A stretch of 64,000 bases of DNA, taken from positions 1-64,000 of the forward strand of contig NZ_QLSU01000044.1 in assembly GCF_003268775.1 (NCBI RefSeq), in the 5' to 3' direction. Source of the DNA: Paraburkholderia unamae. Its GTDB lineage: Bacteria; Pseudomonadota; Gammaproteobacteria; Burkholderiales; Burkholderiaceae. Positions 60,337 through 64,000 of this stretch are shown here, one piece after another. The notes beneath the pieces are model-generated. The model was given only the letters and a program-made list of their open reading frames with translations. It made no database searches and was not told the DNA's origin. Each line of letters opens with the position of its first letter. Within the stretch, counting starts at the first letter, position 1. Both the position numbers and the translations under genes were made by a program.

Positions 60337-62055
60337 ATGAATACCGAACGTAAAGACGCCGACCGCACGGACGCGCCTGCGGCATCCAATTTCATCCGCA
60401 ACATCATCGACGACGACAACCAGTCGGGCAAGTGGGCGCAGCGTGTCGAAACGCGCTTCCCGCCGGAACCGAACGGCTATCTGCACATCGGGCACGCCAA
60501 GAGCATCTGCCTGAACTTCGGCGTGGCCAAGCGCTATGGCGGCGTGTGCCACCTGCGCTTCGACGACACGAACCCGGAAAAGGAAAGCGTCGAGTACGTC
60601 AACTCGATCGTCGACGCGGTCACGTGGCTCGGCTTCGAGTGGAAGAAGGCCGATCAGGAATACCTCTTCTACGCAAGCGACTACTACGACAAACTCTACG
60701 AGTTCGCCGAACTGCTGATCCAGCGCGGCCGTGCCTATGTGGACAGCCAGTCGCCGGAAGAGATGCGCGCCAACCGCGGCTCGGCCACGGAAGCGGGCAA
60801 GAACTCGCCGTTCCGCGATCGCTCCGTCGAAGAAAACCTCGACCTCTTCCGCCGCATGAAGGCGGGCGAGTTCGAAGAAGGCGCGCACGTGCTGCGTGCG
60901 AAGATCGACATGGCGTCGCCGAACTTCAACATGCGCGACCCGGTGATTTACCGTATCCGCTTTGCGCATCACTACCGCACCGGCGACAAGTGGTGCGTGT
61001 ATCCGATGTACGACTACACGCACTGCATCTCGGACGCGCTGGAAAACATCACGCACTCGCTGTGCACGCTCGAGTTCGAGGACCATCGCCCGCTGTACGA
61101 CTGGGTGCTGAACGAACTGGCCGACGCAGGCGTATTCACGCGCCCGCTGCCGCAGCAAATCGAATTCTCGCGCCTGAACCTCACCTACGCGATCACGAGC
61201 AAGCGCAAGCTGCTGCAACTCGTGACCGAAGGCCACGTGGAAGGCTGGGACGACCCGCGTATGCCGACCATCGTCGGCGTGCGCCGCCGCGGCTTCACGC
61301 CCGAGAGCATCCAGCTGTTCTGCGAGCGCATCGGCGTGACGAAGGTCGATTCGTGGATCGACATGAGCGTGTTCGAAGGCGCGCTGCGCGACGACCTCGA
61401 CGACAAGGCGCCGCGCGCGACCGCCGTGCTCGATCCGCTCAAGCTTGTCATCGACAACTATCCCGAAGGCCAGTCCGAGCCGTGCAGCGCGCCGGTGCAT
61501 CCGCATCATCCCGAGCGCGGCAATCGCGCGTTCGCGTTCTCGCGCGAACTGTGGATCGAGCGCGAAGATTTCCAGGAAACGCCGCCGAAGGGCTACTTCC
61601 GTCTGTTCCCGGGCAACAAGGTGCGACTGAAGTACGGCTTCGTTGTCGAGTGCACGGGCGCGGAGAAGGACGCCGAAGGCAATATCGTCGCCGTGCATTG
61701 CAACTACTTCCCCGACAGCAAATCGGGCACCGAAGGCGCGAGCAACTACAAGGTCAAGGGCACGATCCACTGGGTCGCCGCCGACAACGCGGTGCCGGCG
61801 GAAGTGCGCATCTACGACCGCCTGTTCCGCGAAGAGCAGCCCGACGCGGGCGGCCGCGACTTCCTCGAAGCGCTCAACCCGGACTCGAAGCGCGTGGTGC
61901 AGGCGTATCTGGAACCGGGCGCGCGCGACGCCGCGCCGGAAGACCGTTATCAGTTCGAGCGCCACGGCTACTTCGTCGCCGATCGCTACGATTCGAAGCC
62001 GGGTGCACCGGTGTTCAACCGCATCGTCGGTTTGCGCGACAGCTGGGGCAAGTAA
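60337..62055 (+). CDS. glnS: Glutamine-tRNA ligase
   Basis: A 572-residue class I synthetase. The HIGH motif is in EPNGYLHIGHAKSICLNFG, and the KMSKS-like loop is ITSKRKLLQLV. FDDTNPEKE is the conserved substrate segment. The C-terminal anticodon-binding beta-barrels (PAVHPHHPERG-like region onward) are complete. The length matches the E. coli enzyme (554). The ATG at 60337 gives the typical N-terminus; one at 60274 is in frame but adds unrelated residues. No ribosome-binding site is clear. Confidence 0.97.
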   Translation: MNTERKDADRTDAPAASNFIRNIIDDDNQSGKWAQRVETRFPPEPNGYLHIGHAKSICLNFGVAKRYGGVCHLRFDDTNPEKESVEYVNSIVDAVTWLGFEWKKADQEYLFYASDYYDKLYEFAELLIQRGRAYVDSQSPEEMRANRGSATEAGKNSPFRDRSVEENLDLFRRMKAGEFEEGAHVLRAKIDMASPNFNMRDPVIYRIRFAHHYRTGDKWCVYPMYDYTHCISDALENITHSLCTLEFEDHRPLYDWVLNELADAGVFTRPLPQQIEFSRLNLTYAITSKRKLLQLVTEGHVEGWDDPRMPTIVGVRRRGFTPESIQLFCERIGVTKVDSWIDMSVFEGALRDDLDDKAPRATAVLDPLKLVIDNYPEGQSEPCSAPVHPHHPERGNRAFAFSRELWIEREDFQETPPKGYFRLFPGNKVRLKYGFVVECTGAEKDAEGNIVAVHCNYFPDSKSGTEGASNYKVKGTIHWVAADNAVPAEVRIYDRLFREEQPDAGGRDFLEALNPDSKRVVQAYLEPGARDAAPEDRYQFERHGYFVADRYDSKPGAPVFNRIVGLRDSWGK

Positions 62056-62078
62056 GGCACACGCTGCGCCCGCAATGC

Positions 62079-62110
62079 AAAAGCCCGCACGGATTCGTGC
62101 GGGCTTTTTC
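62079..62110. terminator. Terminator between glnS and the NUDIX gene
   Basis: AAAAGCCCGCACG and CGTGCGGGCTTTTT pair around a four-base loop. It can serve both converging genes. Confidence 0.9.
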
Positions 62111-62142
62111 CATTTCTGCGGCGGCTTGCTCGCGCGGCCGGA

Positions 62143-62592
62143 TCAAAGCGTGCGATGCAGCTCCGCGAGCGAGAGCGTCGTGTCGAACAGCCGCGTGAGG
62201 CTGCGGCTCGCGTAGTGCTCGACGTCGCGCGGCGCGGTCCAGCGCCACGCATCCATTTCCGGGATCATCACGCCGTCTTCGCGGCGCGGAAAGAGCGACA
62301 CGCACACGCAGCGCGACAGGTCGAGTTCGTCCGCCGACGCACGGGCGGCGAACAGATGCAGGTCCTTGTCGCGCCGGTACGCGTAACGGCCGAGATCCAC
62401 GAGCCGCGACGCCATGACGTCGATGCCGGTTTCCTCGACCATCTCGCGGCGCGCGCTTTGCACTTGCGTTTCGCCGGGCTCGCCCTGCCCCTTGGGAATG
62501 TCCCAGTGATTCGTGCCGGTGGCGTGCGCGAGCAACACCCGGCCTTCAGGATCGAGCAGCACGATGCCGCACGACACGATCTTGCCGTTCAC
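62143..62592 (-). CDS. NUDIX hydrolase
   Basis: A 149-residue NUDIX protein. The box GQGEPGETQVQSARREMVEE then TGI fits GX5EX7REUXEEXGU, ending a strand that begins HWDIPKGQG. The substrate is unknown; it resembles diadenosine polyphosphate or general nucleotide hydrolases. The start is GTG at 62592, only 7 bases after the stop of the surface-antigen-like gene, so the two are likely co-transcribed. Confidence 0.85.
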   Translation of the reverse strand: MNGKIVSCGIVLLDPEGRVLLAHATGTNHWDIPKGQGEPGETQVQSARREMVEETGIDVMASRLVDLGRYAYRRDKDLHLFAARASADELDLSRCVCVSLFPRREDGVMIPEMDAWRWTAPRDVEHYASRSLTRLFDTTLSLAELHRTL

Positions 62593-62599
62593 CGCGCGC

Positions 62600-62989
62600 T
62601 CAGTGCTGCTTCTGGAAAACCCATGCGCCTTCGCCCTTGCGGCAGAAGTGCGGGCGCAGCGTCATCGACTGGCCCTTCGCCGTGATGACGACTTCCGTGT
62701 CGCGGCAGGTCTTGTCGCCTTCCTTTTGCGTATTCGACGGCGTGATGGTCGAGTTGATACGCGTGCCGTTACGCGAGCCTTCGTTCGTCCACGTCGTGCT
62801 CTCGCCGTCGGCCTTGGTCTCGACGGCCTGGCGCACGGCGTTCTGGAGCGAGTTGTAGTCCGCCTGGTTCATGAACGACATGGGCGTGTTGTTCAGAAAG
62901 CCCAGGTTGGCGGCATGCGCACTGCCCACGCCGATCGTGATGAGCAGCGCAGCATTCAGGGCGCGCAGGGTACGAGGCAACTTGGCCAT
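62600..62989 (-). CDS. Exported 17-kDa surface-antigen-like protein
   Basis: A 129-residue protein with a signal peptide (residues 1-27, LNAALLITIGVGSAHA then A) and a mature part resembling the surface antigen family PF16998: an ALENA-like helix (DYNSLQNAVRQAVETKADGE), TTWTNEGSRNGT, a first Cys in KTCRDTEVVI and a second in PHFCRKGEGAWVFQ, which would form the family's disulfide. GGAGA is 7 bases before the ATG at 62989. Its role is unknown. Confidence 0.75.
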   Translation of the reverse strand: MAKLPRTLRALNAALLITIGVGSAHAANLGFLNNTPMSFMNQADYNSLQNAVRQAVETKADGESTTWTNEGSRNGTRINSTITPSNTQKEGDKTCRDTEVVITAKGQSMTLRPHFCRKGEGAWVFQKQH

Positions 62990-63183
62990 TGAGTGTTCTC
63001 CTTGGTGTGCGGTACGGCTCGGCGAAAAGCATAGCATGCGCCCTTTTTTCGCCTGCCCGGCATGGCCGTCCGTGCACCCTAAACCGCCGCCCGCTTTTTC
63101 AGATTGCTCCGATGGCGACGCCGACGCCCGATCTCTACGATCGGCCTGTCATCTGCCTACGCATCCCATCAGGAAAAGCTGAC

Positions 63184-63435
63184 GTGACCTACTCCATCGT
63201 ACTCAGGGCCCTCGCGGTCCTGCTGGTCCTCGTCTGTATCGGCTTGATGGCTTTCGTCGCGTGCTATACGCATACGCCGCCTACGTCGGTACCGCAGGCT
63301 CCCGCTCCGAGGCTCACCGCCGATTCCGCACGCGCCCCGCGCTGGCCGGACGCCACGGTGCGCATCGGCACGCTGGCCTTGCTCGCCTCGTTCGTCGTGC
63401 TCACGCTCGCCTGCCTTCGGATCGCGGGCGCCTGA
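63184..63435 (+). CDS. Small two-helix membrane protein
   Basis: About 83 residues with two hydrophobic helices (about 5-25 and 60-80) joined by a Pro/Ala-rich linker. Start: GTG 63184, with AGGA about 10 bases upstream; an ATG at 63112 would add 24 residues and has no ribosome-binding site. I do not recognise the family. It lies between the surface-antigen-like gene and a converging haem peroxidase gene. Confidence 0.55.
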   Translation: MTYSIVLRALAVLLVLVCIGLMAFVACYTHTPPTSVPQAPAPRLTADSARAPRWPDATVRIGTLALLASFVVLTLACLRIAGA

Positions 63436-63474
63436 TGCGGCGCCCTGCCTGCCCGCTCTGCCCGAGCCAGGCGC

Positions 63475-64000
63475 TCAGTGCGCGCCCGGGTGCCAGCCGT
63501 CGGTGAGCGTATCGAGGAACGCCATCACGTCCTTGATTTCCGCGTCGTTGAAAACCGGCTCGTCGCCGGGCTTGCGGTCGAACGGCGGATCGGTATTGAG
63601 ATTCACCCAGTAGCGGCGCGGCAGGTCGTCGAACTTCTGCACCTTGCCCTTCACCACCGGATAAAACTCCTCCGGGTTCGTGTCGCGCCGCGCATAGAAG
63701 CGCAGCACGTCTTCCAGCGAGTGGTAGACGCCGTTGTGGAAGAACGTCTTCTTGAGCACGACGTTGCGCAGCGTCGGCGTGCGGAAAAGCCCGCAAAATT
63801 CCGCGCGGTGGCCGAGGTCGGTGCGCTCCGGGCCGCACGCGCCGAGATCGTAAAAGCGCGGGTCGCGATTGACCGCGAGCGCGCGATTGCGCGGCACGCC
63901 CACGGCGATCAAACCGAAGTCGCTGAACTGCGGCGGCGAGCCATCCTTCGCGCGCTGGCTGATGTGGCAGCTCGCGCAATTGCCCTTCTTCTCGTCGTTG
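63475..64000 (-). CDS. Di-haem cytochrome c peroxidase/MauG-type protein, C-terminal part
   Basis: The frame is open to the window edge, so the N-terminal part is missing; about 174 residues are visible. One haem motif CASCH lies near the edge (NCASCHISQRAKDG). Downstream are LGHRAEFCGLFRTPTLRNVV, FFHNGVYHSLEDVLRFYARR and the C-terminal VFNDAEIKDVMAFLDTLTDG, which match the bacterial di-haem peroxidase/MauG family. It would act in the periplasm, reducing peroxide or oxidising a partner. The protein ends normally at 63475. Confidence 0.87.
   Translation of the reverse strand, partial: NDEKKGNCASCHISQRAKDGSPPQFSDFGLIAVGVPRNRALAVNRDPRFYDLGACGPERTDLGHRAEFCGLFRTPTLRNVVLKKTFFHNGVYHSLEDVLRFYARRDTNPEEFYPVVKGKVQKFDDLPRRYWVNLNTDPPFDRKPGDEPVFNDAEIKDVMAFLDTLTDGWHPGAH

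Noticed and set aside
1..64000. tRNA, rRNA, insertion sequence, prophage or secondary-metabolite cluster
   Set aside because: No such element was found when reading both strands; the window is mainly core and metabolic genes.

Overview
The window is dense, high-G+C DNA with short intergenic gaps, strong codon bias and rho-independent hairpins between converging genes. The protein families and gene neighbourhoods (ETF-QO/aroC, a wrbA-DUF2069 pair, a FUSC efflux operon, an iol operon with an RpiR-type regulator, alaS, glnS) point to a betaproteobacterium of the Burkholderiaceae, most likely the main chromosome of a Burkholderia/Paraburkholderia-type organism. This placement is inferred from content; no rRNA or other marker was available. 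I saw no tRNA, rRNA, CRISPR array, insertion sequence, prophage or integrase.

Layout. 1-12.9 kb: core metabolism (3' end of ETF-QO, aroC, an LplT-PlsC fusion, a CBS protein, O-acetylhomoserine sulfhydrylase with a coupled hydrolase, DUF962, YihY, WrbA, DUF2069, an FAD-linked oxidase, a phosphoesterase) and an unlisted 47-residue membrane microprotein. 13-19.2 kb: a LysR regulator divergent from a four-gene FUSC efflux operon (outer-membrane factor, FUSC pump, DUF1656, HlyD-type fusion protein). 19.2-22.2 kb: a near-perfect FNR/ANR box in front of a hydrogenase-maturation-protease homologue that has lost its metal ligands, followed by prpE. 22.2-29.9 kb: mtnN, uvrD, valS, galU, tusA. 30-42.4 kb: a complete-looking myo-inositol locus: two Gfo/Idh dehydrogenases and an RpiR regulator on the minus strand, divergent from an ABC importer (binding protein, permease, ATPase) and iolC-DUF2090, iolD, iolE, iolB. 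42.4-47.4 kb: a chemoreceptor with a possible sigma-28 promoter, a fosmidomycin-resistance-type MFS pump, and a tight pair coding an adenosine-specific-kinase-family protein and an Ap4A phosphorylase. 47.4-52.3 kb: a Liv-type ABC transporter (livHMGF) without a binding protein and with an altered Walker A in LivF, plus a thioesterase and a NUDIX hydrolase. 52.4-64 kb: a small outer-membrane protein, a YbfB-type MFS with a divergent LysR regulator, alaS, a family III CoA-transferase with a palindromic upstream site, an RBBP9-type hydrolase, glnS, a NUDIX hydrolase, a 17-kDa-antigen-like protein, a small membrane protein and the 3' part of a di-haem peroxidase/MauG-type gene.

How the genes work together. 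The inositol locus encodes uptake, oxidation (IolG), dehydration (IolE), ring opening (IolD), isomerisation (IolB), and phosphorylation plus aldol cleavage (IolC-DUF2090); iolA is not in the window. The FUSC operon is a self-contained efflux route for aromatic acids or similar compounds under the divergent LysR protein. The most unusual items are the metal-ligand-less M52 homologue under an FNR box, the Arg-for-Lys change in the LivF P-loop, the adenosine-kinase/Ap4A phosphorylase pair, the palindrome upstream of the CoA-transferase gene and the 47-residue microprotein. Nothing here is a clear, wholly new multi-gene system; most of the window is ordinary chromosome.
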